64,000 bases of DNA from Gynuella sp050296195 (lineage in GTDB: Bacteria; Pseudomonadota; Gammaproteobacteria; Pseudomonadales; Natronospirillaceae): the NCBI RefSeq assembly GCF_050296195.1, contig NZ_JBNKRB010000042.1; one strand, 5' to 3'. A model generated the notes under the pieces. That model did no database searches, had not been told where the DNA came from, and saw nothing but the letters and a program-made list of their open reading frames with translations. Shown here piece by piece: positions 8,517-16,985 of this stretch; the first letter of the stretch is position 1; the number at the start of each line of letters is the position of its first letter. The position numbers were made by a program, and so were the translations under genes.

Positions 8517-9497
8517 TCAAGCAGTTAAAAGATCGTGCCACCGTATAAGAGTATTCTCAACCATCAATTGCAGGTTAAGGTTTTGTTGTGATCTAAATAC
8601 AGAAACACATTCTAAAATATAGTCTGCAAATGCAAAGATGCTTGGAGCATGCGCTTTTTTTGCCGTATATTTAAGAAACTTCGCCATGTCCGGGTCACTA
8701 ATTGGACGATGACCGCCAGAACCAACAAAGCAGCTTAATTGGACAACCCAAAGATTAAGCCAGCCATAAAGCACTTCACCATTGAATTTTGACCAACTAC
8801 GAGCCAACTCCACGGGTGATACCACCCCCTTAGCTAACTGATTAAAGCCATTGACCATCGTATCACGGACAGTAAATGCATCCAGTTGCTGTAATCGTAA
8901 AACCCTAAATGGATTATGCGAGCAAATTTCCAGCAGCAACTCCACACGATCGTCAGCAAAGCTACTGTAGCGCAACCATTCTGCAGCCTGCTCTTTGCTA
9001 GCCACGGGCACAGGCACCACGGAGCAGCGACTACGAATAGTTGGCAATAACATTTCCGCAGAATCAGTCTGCAGTATCAGAAAAGTGTTCGATGGCGGCT
9101 CTTCCAGCACTTTAAGCAGTGCATTTGCAGAAGCCAGATTCATTTTATGGCATTCATGGATCACAATGACCTTATAATGCCCTACCTGAGCTGTTGCCTG
9201 GGAAAACTCAATCAGCGCCCGGATTCGGTCAACCTTTATCTGTGAGGCTCCACCATCCACTCTGACAGAAAGGTAGTCAGGGTGGCTCCCAGCCCCCACT
9301 AACAGACAAGCCTTGCACTGGCCACAGGAAAACTGATTATCCCGTTGGCACAATATTCTTTCAGCTAGCCGGTCTGCCAGTATTTCAGCTCCACTTTCAC
9401 GCCCACCACTCAAAAGTATCGCATGAGGCAATTTTTGCTGCGTGAATCTCTGTAACTGGGCCCGATAAACAGGCTCAAACCATATGGGGAATGTCAT
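8517..9497 (-). CDS. holB: DNA polymerase III delta-prime subunit
   Basis: HolB is part of the clamp-loader complex. The 326-residue AAA+ protein has the P-loop-like segment LSGGRESGAE with no canonical Walker A, as in other delta-prime subunits. It also has the zinc-binding CGQCKACLLVGAG (first Cys of the set just upstream), VIHECHKMNLASANALLKVLEEP and the sensor-type SRC motif. The start is taken at the ATG at 9497, which shares one base with the tmk stop (TGATG); a TTG one codon upstream is possible. Tight coupling with tmk and pilZ indicates one operon. Confidence 0.92.
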   Translation of the reverse strand: MTFPIWFEPVYRAQLQRFTQQKLPHAILLSGGRESGAEILADRLAERILCQRDNQFSCGQCKACLLVGAGSHPDYLSVRVDGGASQIKVDRIRALIEFSQATAQVGHYKVIVIHECHKMNLASANALLKVLEEPPSNTFLILQTDSAEMLLPTIRSRCSVVPVPVASKEQAAEWLRYSSFADDRVELLLEICSHNPFRVLRLQQLDAFTVRDTMVNGFNQLAKGVVSPVELARSWSKFNGEVLYGWLNLWVVQLSCFVGSGGHRPISDPDMAKFLKYTAKKAHAPSIFAFADYILECVSVFRSQQNLNLQLMVENTLIRWHDLLTA

Positions 9498-10126
9498 CAA
9501 TGCGAACCGTATCTGCTTTGCAGCATTTGCCCAATCTGCTCCTGAACCCCAGGCAAATCTACAGATGCATCGATTATTTCGAAGCGGCCCGGAAAACCTG
9601 CCGCTCTTTCCAGATAGGCAGCCCGGACACGTTCAAAGAAAGCAATATCCTCTCGCTCTATTCTATCAAGCTCAGCGCGCTGACAAGCCCTCGCGAGCCC
9701 AATCTCAGGAGGGCAATCCAAATAAACCGTTAAATCAGGTTGAAATCCCCTCTGCACCAACTGCTCAAGAGCGAGAATATCCTGAATAGATATCCCCCGA
9801 CCGGCTCCCTGATAAGCAAAAGACGCGTCTGTGAAACGATCGGATATTACCCAAGTTCCCTTAGCCAGATGTGGTTTGATAAACGTGTTCAAATGCTGGG
9901 CTCTGGCTGCAAATACCATCAATAATTCGGCCTGAGCATCAACCATTTCATCACGATGTGACAAAACCATATTTCTAAGCTCTTCAGCTAATGGGGTACC
10001 ACCAGGCTCCCGGGTAACAACATAGTCAACGTTATGAGCAGCCAGCCACTGACAGATAAACTCCAGGTTAGTACTTTTACCAACCCCTTCGACGCCTTCC
10101 AGCGTAATAAACTGTGCTGTTGTCAT
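9497..10126 (-). CDS. tmk: Thymidylate kinase
   Basis: Tmk phosphorylates dTMP to dTDP. The 209-residue protein has the P-loop GVEGVGKST at about residues 10-18, the DRF-type TREPGGTPLAEELR at about 38-52, VISDRFTDASFAYQGAGRG, and the lid region REDIAFFERVRAAYLE. The length fits the bacterial family. Its ATG shares one base with the mltG stop (TAATG) and its stop shares one base with the holB start, so the genes are translationally coupled. Confidence 0.95.
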   Translation of the reverse strand: MTTAQFITLEGVEGVGKSTNLEFICQWLAAHNVDYVVTREPGGTPLAEELRNMVLSHRDEMVDAQAELLMVFAARAQHLNTFIKPHLAKGTWVISDRFTDASFAYQGAGRGISIQDILALEQLVQRGFQPDLTVYLDCPPEIGLARACQRAELDRIEREDIAFFERVRAAYLERAAGFPGRFEIIDASVDLPGVQEQIGQMLQSRYGSH

Positions 10127-11160
10127 TAATTCTGGCCCGGTGCTGATTGGTAGTCTTTGCGTCGCTTAAATATCTGATATTTGCGCACAGCTTCATTGTG
10201 TTCAACCAATGTATCAGAAAACTGATGAGTGCCATCACCTTTAGCAACAAAATAAAGAGCCTTACCACCTGCCGGCTGGACAGCCGACAAAATTGCATCC
10301 CAACCGGGATTGGCGATAGGAGTAGGTGGCAACCCTTTGATCCTATAGGTGTTATAAGGATTATCCTCTTGCAAATCCTTAAGCCGTAAATTGCCATTGT
10401 ATCGATCCCCCATACCATAAATCGTTGTGGGATCAGACTGCAGACGCATACCTTTCAGCAAACGGCGTGACAACACACCAGATATCAGTGGCCGCTCATG
10501 AACTGCTCCAGTCTCTTTTTCTATCAACGAGGCCATTATCAGTGCTTCATAAGGAGACTTCACAGGAATGCCATCTTGCTTTTGCGCCCAGGCCTCAGCC
10601 AGCAGTTTTTTCTGACGCTCATATGCCAGCTGGAGAATATCCAGATCCGACATACCATGTTGATAAGTATAGGTCTCCGGCGCAAACCAGCCTTCATAAA
10701 ACTGACCCAGCTCTAGCTTTTTCGCGACTTCCTCTGGAGTCAATCCAGCTGTTTTATGCTCTAGTTTATCTTGAGCCTGCAATAAACTCAGATAATCCTT
10801 GAAGGTTTTGCCTTCTACTAACGTAACCCGATAATTAATAACATCACCACCTACAAAATGATGTAATAATTCAACATTAGTCATGCCCGGACTCACCAGG
10901 AATTCTCCAGCCTTGATATTGGTGAGATGATTGTAACGCGCATACAAAATAAGCGGTTTGGGGTGAACGACAATGTCGTCCGCTGCCAATTGATAAATGA
11001 CCTTTGATAAACTACTCCCACGAGCAACCTGAACCACTCGCTCTTGTTGGAGCTGAATGGGCAGATTCAGTTCATTTGCAAAATAAATGACCGCACCAGC
11101 CAAAAAAACTGATCCGGTAATCAACAACGCAACAAAAGACAACAAAACTTTTTTCAACAT
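10126..11160 (-). CDS. mltG: Endolytic murein transglycosylase MltG
   Basis: MltG cuts nascent peptidoglycan strands and is thought to end glycan synthesis. The 344-residue protein has one N-terminal membrane helix (about residues 5-28), a LysM-like region, then the YceG domain with MASLIEKETG. E214 in that motif corresponds to the catalytic Glu of E. coli MltG. RLLKGMRLQSDPTTIYG and YNTYRIKGLPPTPIANPG are family signatures. The gene overlaps pabC by 7 bp at its start and tmk by 1 bp at its end. Confidence 0.95.
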   Translation of the reverse strand: MLKKVLLSFVALLITGSVFLAGAVIYFANELNLPIQLQQERVVQVARGSSLSKVIYQLAADDIVVHPKPLILYARYNHLTNIKAGEFLVSPGMTNVELLHHFVGGDVINYRVTLVEGKTFKDYLSLLQAQDKLEHKTAGLTPEEVAKKLELGQFYEGWFAPETYTYQHGMSDLDILQLAYERQKKLLAEAWAQKQDGIPVKSPYEALIMASLIEKETGAVHERPLISGVLSRRLLKGMRLQSDPTTIYGMGDRYNGNLRLKDLQEDNPYNTYRIKGLPPTPIANPGWDAILSAVQPAGGKALYFVAKGDGTHQFSDTLVEHNEAVRKYQIFKRRKDYQSAPGQN

Positions 11161-11978
11161 GACAACCTATTTCTAAAGTCGCTGAGAACACGCTCCAATA
11201 ATGGATTGGTCAGATCGTAACGAATAATCCGTTCGTTAACCGTTAATGAGTTCACTGGCCATACTATTTTGGCTGCATTGGTCAAAAACAAGGCTTGGGC
11301 ATTCTGACAATCAGAGAGCGTCAATCGGGGAATCACTCTGATTGGCAAACTCGTCTCACTCAATAAGATCCTGCGAATAACACCATTCACGCCAGCCACT
11401 GATATTTCTGGAGTTAAAATACTGCCTTGTTGTACGACAAACACATTGGCAGATGTTGTCTCAATCACCTGTTCCTGACAACACATAACCCCATCATCCC
11501 ATCCTTTTTTTTGAACCTCTCTTGCGGCCAAAACCGAGTCCATTCTATTCAGGTGTTTATGTCCGGCCAACACTGAGTTTATGGAACAAGGAATAGAACA
11601 AACGCCTATATTAGCAGGGCCAGTTTGCCATCCGTATGGAATATTTCCGTCGTAACATTCCATAATAATCTCACTACCAGAATCAGCCGTATAACGATAG
11701 CCACGACCCCGATATTTTCTGACCAATAGAATTTTCAGGACGCCGTCATGGAGCTTATCAACAACGTTATCAAGCTCACAATAAAACTCCGTCCAATCGA
11801 ATTTTTTCGGCAAAAGCTCAAAAAAAACCGCACTTTCCTGCAAACGAGTCAAATGAGACTGCAGAAACGCAACCCGTCCACCATCTACTCGAATGGTTTC
11901 AAAAATTCCGTCTCCATATGCCATGCGCGAAGGCAGGTTCAGAGAATTGTGAATATTGTAGTTAATGAAAATTTGCAT
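11154..11978 (-). CDS. pabC: Aminodeoxychorismate lyase
   Basis: PabC converts 4-amino-4-deoxychorismate to p-aminobenzoate for folate synthesis, using pyridoxal phosphate. The 274-residue fold-type IV protein has the expected PLP-Lys in LAGHKHLNRMDSVLAAREV, YGDGIFETIRV near the N-terminus, and the conserved ETTSANVFVV. The ATG is directly preceded by the seven-T run of the fabF terminator, so no Shine-Dalgarno sequence is possible at normal spacing; the start still aligns with E. coli PabC. It heads the pabC-mltG-tmk-holB-pilZ unit. Confidence 0.93.
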   Translation of the reverse strand: MQIFINYNIHNSLNLPSRMAYGDGIFETIRVDGGRVAFLQSHLTRLQESAVFFELLPKKFDWTEFYCELDNVVDKLHDGVLKILLVRKYRGRGYRYTADSGSEIIMECYDGNIPYGWQTGPANIGVCSIPCSINSVLAGHKHLNRMDSVLAAREVQKKGWDDGVMCCQEQVIETTSANVFVVQQGSILTPEISVAGVNGVIRRILLSETSLPIRVIPRLTLSDCQNAQALFLTNAAKIVWPVNSLTVNERIIRYDLTNPLLERVLSDFRNRLSC

Positions 11979-12003
11979 AAAAAAAGCCGGCTGGCACCGG
12001 CTT
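11979..12003 (-). terminator. Intrinsic terminator after fabF, abutting pabC
   Basis: On the minus strand AAGCCGG (12003-11997) pairs with CCGGCTT (11990-11984) around a 6-nt loop, followed by seven T (11985-11979) running directly into the pabC ATG at 11978. It begins 9 nt after the fabF stop. Confidence 0.85.
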
Positions 12004-12011
12004 AGAGATAA

Positions 12012-13250
12012 TTATATTTTGCTGAATATCAAACTTCCATTCGTTCCACCAAAACCAAAGGAGTTAGACAACGCATGGGAAATTTTCACATTCCGGGCCT
12101 CATTGGCAACATAATCCAGATCACACCCTTCTCCAGGGTTATCCAAATTAATTGTCGGCGGCGCAACCTGATCCCGAATCGCCAGTACGCTGAAAATTGC
12201 TTCAACAGCACCAGCCGCTCCCAATAAATGACCAATCATTGACTTAGTCGAACTCATCAGAATCTTATCTGAATCCGCTCCATAGATTGACTTCGCCGCT
12301 CTAGACTCTGCAGCATCTCCCACACTGGTAGATGTACCGTGTGCATTGATGTACTGAACATCTGCTGGATTCAGTTTTGCATCCATCATCGCATTACGCA
12401 TCGACATTGCAGCTCCGGCACCATCCTCTGGAGGTGAAGTCATATGATAGGCATCCCCACTCATACCAAAGCCACTCAACTCAGCATAAATATTCGCACC
12501 ACGGGCTTTTGCATGCTCATACTCTTCAAGAACCAGAACACCTGCACCATCTGATAATACAAAACCATCACGGTCTTTATCCCAAGGGCGACTGGCTGCC
12601 TGAGGATCATCATTGCGCTGAGACAAGGCTCTTGAGGCAGCAAACCCACCAATCCCCAACGGGGTAGAGGCATTCTCTGCACCACCAGCAATCATGACAT
12701 CAGCATCGCCATAAGCAATCGTTCTAGCGGCATAGCCAATGTTATGAGTTCCAGTTGTACATGCTGTTACAATTGCAATATTTGGCCCTTTCATTCCATA
12801 ACGAATAGACACATTGCCGGACATCATATTAATGATGGAAGATGGAATAAAAAAAGGCGAAACCCGTTTTGGCCCTTTATCCACCAAGGTTTGGTGACTG
12901 GCTTCGATGCCTGCCAAACCACCAATACCACTACCTAATGCCATACCGATTCGATGCGCATTAGTATCGGTTACTTCCAAGCCGGAATCAGTAATTGCCT
13001 GAATTGCAGCAGCCATACCGTACTGCACAAAGACATCCATTTTTTTGATGTCTTTCTTATCAATGTATTCAACTGGATCAAAATCTTTAACTACGCCACA
13101 AAACTGAGTTGAAAACCCGGAAGCATCAAAGTGTTCAATCGTATTGATTCCACTTTTACCAGCCAAAATACCATCCCAGGAATCTTTTACTGTATTACCC
13201 AATGGAGTAAGCATTCCCAGTCCAGTGACAACTACTCGTCTTTGACTCAT
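12012..13250 (-). CDS. fabF: Beta-ketoacyl-ACP synthase II
   Basis: KAS II elongates acyl-ACP with malonyl-ACP in type II fatty-acid synthesis. The 412-residue protein carries the Cys-His-His triad: C164 in VTACTTGTHN, His in NAHGTSTSVGDA and His in SMIGHLLGAAGAVEA. The C-terminal NSFGFGGTNGSL is also typical. It lies downstream of acpP, separated by a terminator, and is followed by another terminator before pabC. Confidence 0.96.
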   Translation of the reverse strand: MSQRRVVVTGLGMLTPLGNTVKDSWDGILAGKSGINTIEHFDASGFSTQFCGVVKDFDPVEYIDKKDIKKMDVFVQYGMAAAIQAITDSGLEVTDTNAHRIGMALGSGIGGLAGIEASHQTLVDKGPKRVSPFFIPSSIINMMSGNVSIRYGMKGPNIAIVTACTTGTHNIGYAARTIAYGDADVMIAGGAENASTPLGIGGFAASRALSQRNDDPQAASRPWDKDRDGFVLSDGAGVLVLEEYEHAKARGANIYAELSGFGMSGDAYHMTSPPEDGAGAAMSMRNAMMDAKLNPADVQYINAHGTSTSVGDAAESRAAKSIYGADSDKILMSSTKSMIGHLLGAAGAVEAIFSVLAIRDQVAPPTINLDNPGEGCDLDYVANEARNVKISHALSNSFGFGGTNGSLIFSKI

Positions 13251-13278
13251 TCAACTAATCTCCCAAAAGCCTACAACA

Positions 13279-13316
13279 AAAAAGCCGTATGACAGAATCC
13301 TGTTATACGGCTTTTT
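13279..13316 (-). terminator. Intrinsic terminator/attenuator between acpP and fabF
   Basis: A 12-bp perfect stem, AAAAAGCCGTAT (13279-13290) with ATACGGCTTTTT (13305-13316), has a 14-nt loop and ends in T-rich sequence on the minus strand. It sits in the acpP-fabF spacer and would lower fabF transcription relative to the abundant ACP. Confidence 0.85.
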
Positions 13317-13340
13317 AATATCCGAAAAGAAAACTAACGA

Positions 13341-13574
13341 TTACTGATTGGCTAGTACGTAATCGATAGCGTCTTGAACAGTCGTCAATTTTTCTGCTTC
13401 TTCATCAGGAATTTCAGTTTCAAATTCTTCTTCCAAAGCCATTACCAGTTCGACTGTATCCAGAGAGTCAGCGCCCAGATCGTCTACAAAAGAAGCCTGT
13501 GGTACTACATCTTCTTCTTTAGCCCCTAACTGCTCGCAAACAATCTTCTTTACGCGTTCTTCTACTGAGCTCAT
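13341..13574 (-). CDS. acpP: Acyl carrier protein
   Basis: ACP carries growing acyl chains on 4'-phosphopantetheine. This acidic 77-residue protein has the modification site S37 in DLGADSLDTVELVMALEEEF. The ATG is preceded by GGGAG at 7-nt spacing, a strong site suited to a very abundant protein. It sits between fabG and fabF, with a terminator-like hairpin after it. Confidence 0.97.
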   Translation of the reverse strand: MSSVEERVKKIVCEQLGAKEEDVVPQASFVDDLGADSLDTVELVMALEEEFETEIPDEEAEKLTTVQDAIDYVLANQ

Positions 13575-13682
13575 GTTTCCACTCCCTAAGTGTGTGTCTT
13601 GTTAGCACTGGTTAAAAGTGCATGCTAGTTTATTAAAAGGAACTTCGATTAAGCAAGAACTGTATCCCGCCTCAATAAATCG

Positions 13683-14426
13683 TTATCCCATGTACATGCC
13701 ACCGTTGACGTGTATCGTCTCACCGGTGACGTATGAAGCACCATCGCTGGCCAGAAAACCAACGACTTCAGCAATCTCTGAAGCCTCTCCCAAACGGGCC
13801 AGTGGCAGCTGCTGTAGGAGTGCCTGTTTTTGCTCTTCAGGTAGCTCATGAGTCATATCAGTCTGGATAAAACCAGGAGCAATAGCATTCACAGTAATTG
13901 CCCTGGAACCAACCTCTTTTGCCAACGAACGGGTAAATCCCTCAACCCCTGCTTTTGCCGCTCCATAGTTGGCCTGACCGGCATTTCCCATTGAACCAAT
14001 GACCGAGCTGATATTAATAATTCTTCCCCAACGAGCCTTGGTCATGCCTTTCAAAGCAGCCTTACTAGTTCGGAAGATGCTGGATAAATTAGTATTGATA
14101 ACCTGATCCCACTCATCGGCCTTCATTCTGAGCATCAGATTATCTTTGGTAATGCCGGCATTATTCACCAAAACAGTAACATCACCAAATTCTTCTTTTA
14201 TCTGTTTAAAAACAGCATTCACAGATTCCTGATCAGCAACATCCAGACAATACCCTTTACCTTGAATTCCAGATTCTTGCAGATAAGCAGATATATTTTC
14301 CGCTCCCACTTCGCTGGTAGCAGTACCCAATACTACAGCACCTTTGCTACCAAGGTTTAAGGCTATAGCCTTACCAATACCGCGACTGGCACCAGTGACT
14401 AAAGCGATCTTACCCTTAAGACTCAT
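13683..14426 (-). CDS. fabG: 3-oxoacyl-ACP reductase
   Basis: FabG reduces beta-ketoacyl-ACP with NADPH. The start is set at the ATG at 14426 (MSLKGKIALVTG), preceded by GGGGA and giving the usual 247 residues; a TTG 12 bp upstream is less likely. The NADP-binding motif is TGASRGIG. Catalytic Ser-Tyr-Lys are seen in ISSVIGS and NYGAAKAG, with NNAG before them. It starts one base after the fabD stop, so it is coupled to fabD. Confidence 0.96.
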   Translation of the reverse strand: MSLKGKIALVTGASRGIGKAIALNLGSKGAVVLGTATSEVGAENISAYLQESGIQGKGYCLDVADQESVNAVFKQIKEEFGDVTVLVNNAGITKDNLMLRMKADEWDQVINTNLSSIFRTSKAALKGMTKARWGRIINISSVIGSMGNAGQANYGAAKAGVEGFTRSLAKEVGSRAITVNAIAPGFIQTDMTHELPEEQKQALLQQLPLARLGEASEIAEVVGFLASDGASYVTGETIHVNGGMYMG

Positions 14427-14427
14427 A

Positions 14428-15363
14428 TCATTCCCCAAGCTTTAAAGCTGTTTCAATACCAGTGACATCATTAATTGCCAAAGTCTGCAGCGGCTTATGA
14501 ATTCTTTTGTTTAGTCCAGAAAGAACTTTTCCTGGTCCACATTCAATGGTGGCTTCGACCCCCTGTGAGACCATATAAGTCACACAGTCGACCCACAATA
14601 CTGGCTTGAATAATTGCTCAACCAGATTGGCCTTTATTTTTTCCGGATCACTCTCCACAGCAGCACACACATTTTGCACCACTGGAATCTCAGGAACAGA
14701 GATTGAAATAGATTCCAACTTTTCAGCCAACTGCTCAGCTGCCGGCTTCATTAACTGACAATGAGAAGGAGCACTGACAGACAAAGGCAAAGCTCTTTTT
14801 GCTCCACGATCCTTACAAATCAGCATTGCACGATCGACCGCTTCTTTCTGACCTGCAATAACGACCTGGCCCGGCGAATTAAAGTTAACAGCCTCAACCA
14901 CGAGCCCCTCTGAAGCTTCGACACACGCATCCAGAATAACATTATCATCCAGCCCAATAATTGCCGCCATCGCACCCACACCCACTGGAACGGCAGACTG
15001 CATAAACTGACCTCTAAGTTCAACCAAACTTACAGCATCAGCAAAATTTAAAGCACCCGCACACACCAGAGCACTATACTCTCCCAAACTGTGACCACTC
15101 ATAAACAAAGGTACAGCACCATTTCTGGCCTGCCAGATTCTCCACAGAGCAACACTTGCCACCAGTAAAGCAGGCTGAGTCTTGTCTGTCTGATTCAACA
15201 ACTCTTCGGGGCCGCTTTGCACCAGCTCCCACAAGTCATACCCCAACACTGCTGAAGCTTCATTATAAGTTGAATGAATCAGACCTTCCGATTCAGCCAA
15301 TTGAGCCAGCATACCAGTGTGCTGGGAACCCTGTCCGGGGAATACGAATGCTATATTGGTCAT
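14428..15363 (-). CDS. fabD: Malonyl-CoA:ACP transacylase
   Basis: FabD moves malonyl groups from CoA to ACP. The 311-residue protein has FPGQGSQ at the N-terminus, the nucleophile S92 in SGHSLGEYSAL, and the His of VSAPSHCQLM. It is the first gene of a fabD-fabG-acpP unit. Upstream, instead of plsX and fabH, there is only about 200 bp containing a terminator for rpmF and a promoter-like sequence. Confidence 0.96.
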   Translation of the reverse strand: MTNIAFVFPGQGSQHTGMLAQLAESEGLIHSTYNEASAVLGYDLWELVQSGPEELLNQTDKTQPALLVASVALWRIWQARNGAVPLFMSGHSLGEYSALVCAGALNFADAVSLVELRGQFMQSAVPVGVGAMAAIIGLDDNVILDACVEASEGLVVEAVNFNSPGQVVIAGQKEAVDRAMLICKDRGAKRALPLSVSAPSHCQLMKPAAEQLAEKLESISISVPEIPVVQNVCAAVESDPEKIKANLVEQLFKPVLWVDCVTYMVSQGVEATIECGPGKVLSGLNKRIHKPLQTLAINDVTGIETALKLGE

Positions 15364-15460
15364 ATTTTTAAAATCTTATATTGTTGCTCAGCCATTATTG
15401 TTAAAAGTTTTCTTCGATAAACCAAGGTGAAGTTGAAACATTTATGAGATCGAAGACTTA

Positions 15461-15489
15461 ATAATATCCAGTCATGAATAAAAGTTAAA
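15461..15489 (-). promoter_or_regulatory. Candidate sigma-70 promoter for fabD
   Basis: On the minus strand TTTAAC (15489-15484) and TATTAT (15466-15461) are spaced by 17 bp, about 100 bp upstream of fabD and downstream of the rpmF terminator. The -10 is good and the -35 weak. Confidence 0.4.
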
Positions 15490-15501
15490 AATATACCGAA
15501 C

Positions 15502-15530
15502 AAATAAAAAAGGGAGCCAACGCTCCCTTT
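15502..15530 (-). terminator. Intrinsic terminator after rpmF
   Basis: AAAGGGAGC (15530-15522) pairs with GCTCCCTTT (15517-15509) around a 4-nt loop, followed by a T-rich tail on the minus strand. It separates yceD-rpmF from the fab genes. Confidence 0.88.
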
Positions 15531-15569
15531 CTATTGTTTGTTCACTTTATTCCAACAGGCGTGCGAGCC

Positions 15570-15752
15570 TTACGCTTCGCTCTTGTCAGCAATCACCTTG
15601 CGCCCACGGTAAAAACCTTCAGGCGATACATGATGACGCAGATGAGTTTCACCAGTTGTGGAATCTACAGACAGCGCTCTTGCGGTTAATGCATCATGAG
15701 AACGACGCATGTCACGACGAGAACGAGTTTTTTTGTTCTGTTGAACAGCCAT
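15570..15752 (-). CDS. rpmF: 50S ribosomal protein L32
   Basis: The short, basic 60-residue protein begins MAVQQNKKTRSRRDMRRSHD and ends with GFYRGRKVIA, the L32 pattern. The four Cys of zinc-binding L32 variants are absent, so it is the zinc-free form. It is 21 bp downstream of yceD in the widely conserved yceD-rpmF pair and is followed by a strong terminator. Confidence 0.96.
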   Translation of the reverse strand: MAVQQNKKTRSRRDMRRSHDALTARALSVDSTTGETHLRHHVSPEGFYRGRKVIADKSEA

Positions 15753-15773
15753 TTTAACAAGTCTCCTGTTATA

Positions 15774-16307
15774 TCATTCTGGTTTTTTTAGATTAGCCAG
15801 AATACTGAAAGGGTTACTTTTTTTCTGATCATCACCAGCTTCTACAGCAGGACCCTGATCTTCATATACGGTTTTAACCTGGCACTCACCATCAGAATGA
15901 CTGGAGAACATTGGCAGACTTAACAATAAGTCATCCTCAATCAGCTCCACCAAACTCATTCGCTTATCGGGACTCAATACAATTGGATCGTACCGTCCCG
16001 TCATACTGCGAGCCATATCCTCATGGAACGCAAAACTGATAGCAAAATCAGCCTCTACGCTATAGTCCATAGGCTCCAGGCATCGCTGACAAACAAGCGT
16101 GACCGTGGCTTGAGCACAGCCTTCTAATGACCTGATTCCTTCCTCGTCCACAAAAAAATGAAGCTTGACGGAGAGAACTCCCTCACTAGACTCCAACATC
16201 TTCGTGAATCTTTCGAAAGAATCTAAGGCGACAAAACCTTCGTAACTGACATCTTTATCAGCTAAACGATAAGGTTCATACAACTTTGGAAGCACCGGTC
16301 TTGACAT
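15774..16307 (-). CDS. yceD: YceD/DUF177 family protein (23S rRNA accumulation factor)
   Basis: This 177-residue protein matches the YceD family, linked in E. coli and plants to 23S rRNA accumulation. The family signature is VTLVCQRCLEPM with paired Cys. The start is set at the ATG at 16307, whose MSRPVLPKLYEPYRLADK aligns in position with pseudomonad YceD; the longer GTG at 16331 would lie upstream of the predicted transcription start. A near-perfect promoter puts the start only about 2-5 nt before this ATG, so the message is probably leaderless; indeed no Shine-Dalgarno is seen. Confidence 0.88.
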   Translation of the reverse strand: MSRPVLPKLYEPYRLADKDVSYEGFVALDSFERFTKMLESSEGVLSVKLHFFVDEEGIRSLEGCAQATVTLVCQRCLEPMDYSVEADFAISFAFHEDMARSMTGRYDPIVLSPDKRMSLVELIEDDLLLSLPMFSSHSDGECQVKTVYEDQGPAVEAGDDQKKSNPFSILANLKKPE

Positions 16308-16316
16308 AGGCGCGGT

Positions 16317-16345
16317 ATAATATTGATGCACCCGTGTAGTGTCAA
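16317..16345 (-). promoter_or_regulatory. Strong sigma-70 promoter for yceD-rpmF
   Basis: On the minus strand TTGACA (16345-16340) and TATTAT (16322-16317) are separated by exactly 17 bp. Transcription should begin near 16310, 2-5 nt before the yceD ATG. Confidence 0.75.
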
Positions 16346-16385
16346 AGCCTTTATCACCTAAAAGAGCATTATTTAAGCAAAAAAT

Positions 16386-16985
16386 ATGACCAATATAATT
16401 CTTGCCTCTACCTCTAGCTATCGGGCTGAGCTTTTGAAACGAATCAACATAGCATTCATTCAGGCCGCTCCCTCATGCGACGAAACACAACTCTCCAGGG
16501 AATCCCCCAACCATCTGGCCCTAAGACTGGCGGAAGAAAAAGCCAAAAGCCTGACCTCTGAATTTGCAAATCATTTAATCATCGGCAGCGATCAAGTAGC
16601 CACGATTGATCAAATAAACCCTATTGGCAAACCTGGCAATCTTGCAAATGCAGCCCGGCAACTGAAACAACAATCGGGCAAAACCGTCTTTTTTTACACC
16701 GGCCTTTGTGTATTGAACAGTGCAACCGGTATTAGCTACAGCGATATCGTGACCACAACAGTGCGTTTCAGACACCTCTCAGACACAATGATTGAAAACT
16801 ATCTGAACATGGAAGACCCTTCACAATGCGCTGGAAGCTTCATGAGCGAAAGCCTGGGGATATGTCTGACAGAGGCCATTCATTCTGATGATCCAACCAG
16901 CCTGATCGGTTTACCCATGATCAAGCTGGTCGAATTCCTGAGTTTTCAAAACTCCAATCCACTACTATTTCAAAGCAAAACCTGA
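16386..16985 (+). CDS. maf: Maf-family nucleotide pyrophosphatase
   Basis: Maf proteins hydrolyse non-canonical or modified nucleoside triphosphates; the YceF branch prefers 7-methyl-GTP. The 199-residue protein has LASTSSYRAELL, then EEKAKS and the catalytic-region IIGSDQVA, where the Asp is the presumed base, and GKPGN and CAGSFMSESLG. The C-terminus is slightly extended. Transcribed divergently from yceD; its 3' end overlaps the sppA 3' end by 21 bp. The exact substrate is inferred from synteny. Confidence 0.9.
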   Translation: MTNIILASTSSYRAELLKRINIAFIQAAPSCDETQLSRESPNHLALRLAEEKAKSLTSEFANHLIIGSDQVATIDQINPIGKPGNLANAARQLKQQSGKTVFFYTGLCVLNSATGISYSDIVTTTVRFRHLSDTMIENYLNMEDPSQCAGSFMSESLGICLTEAIHSDDPTSLIGLPMIKLVEFLSFQNSNPLLFQSKT

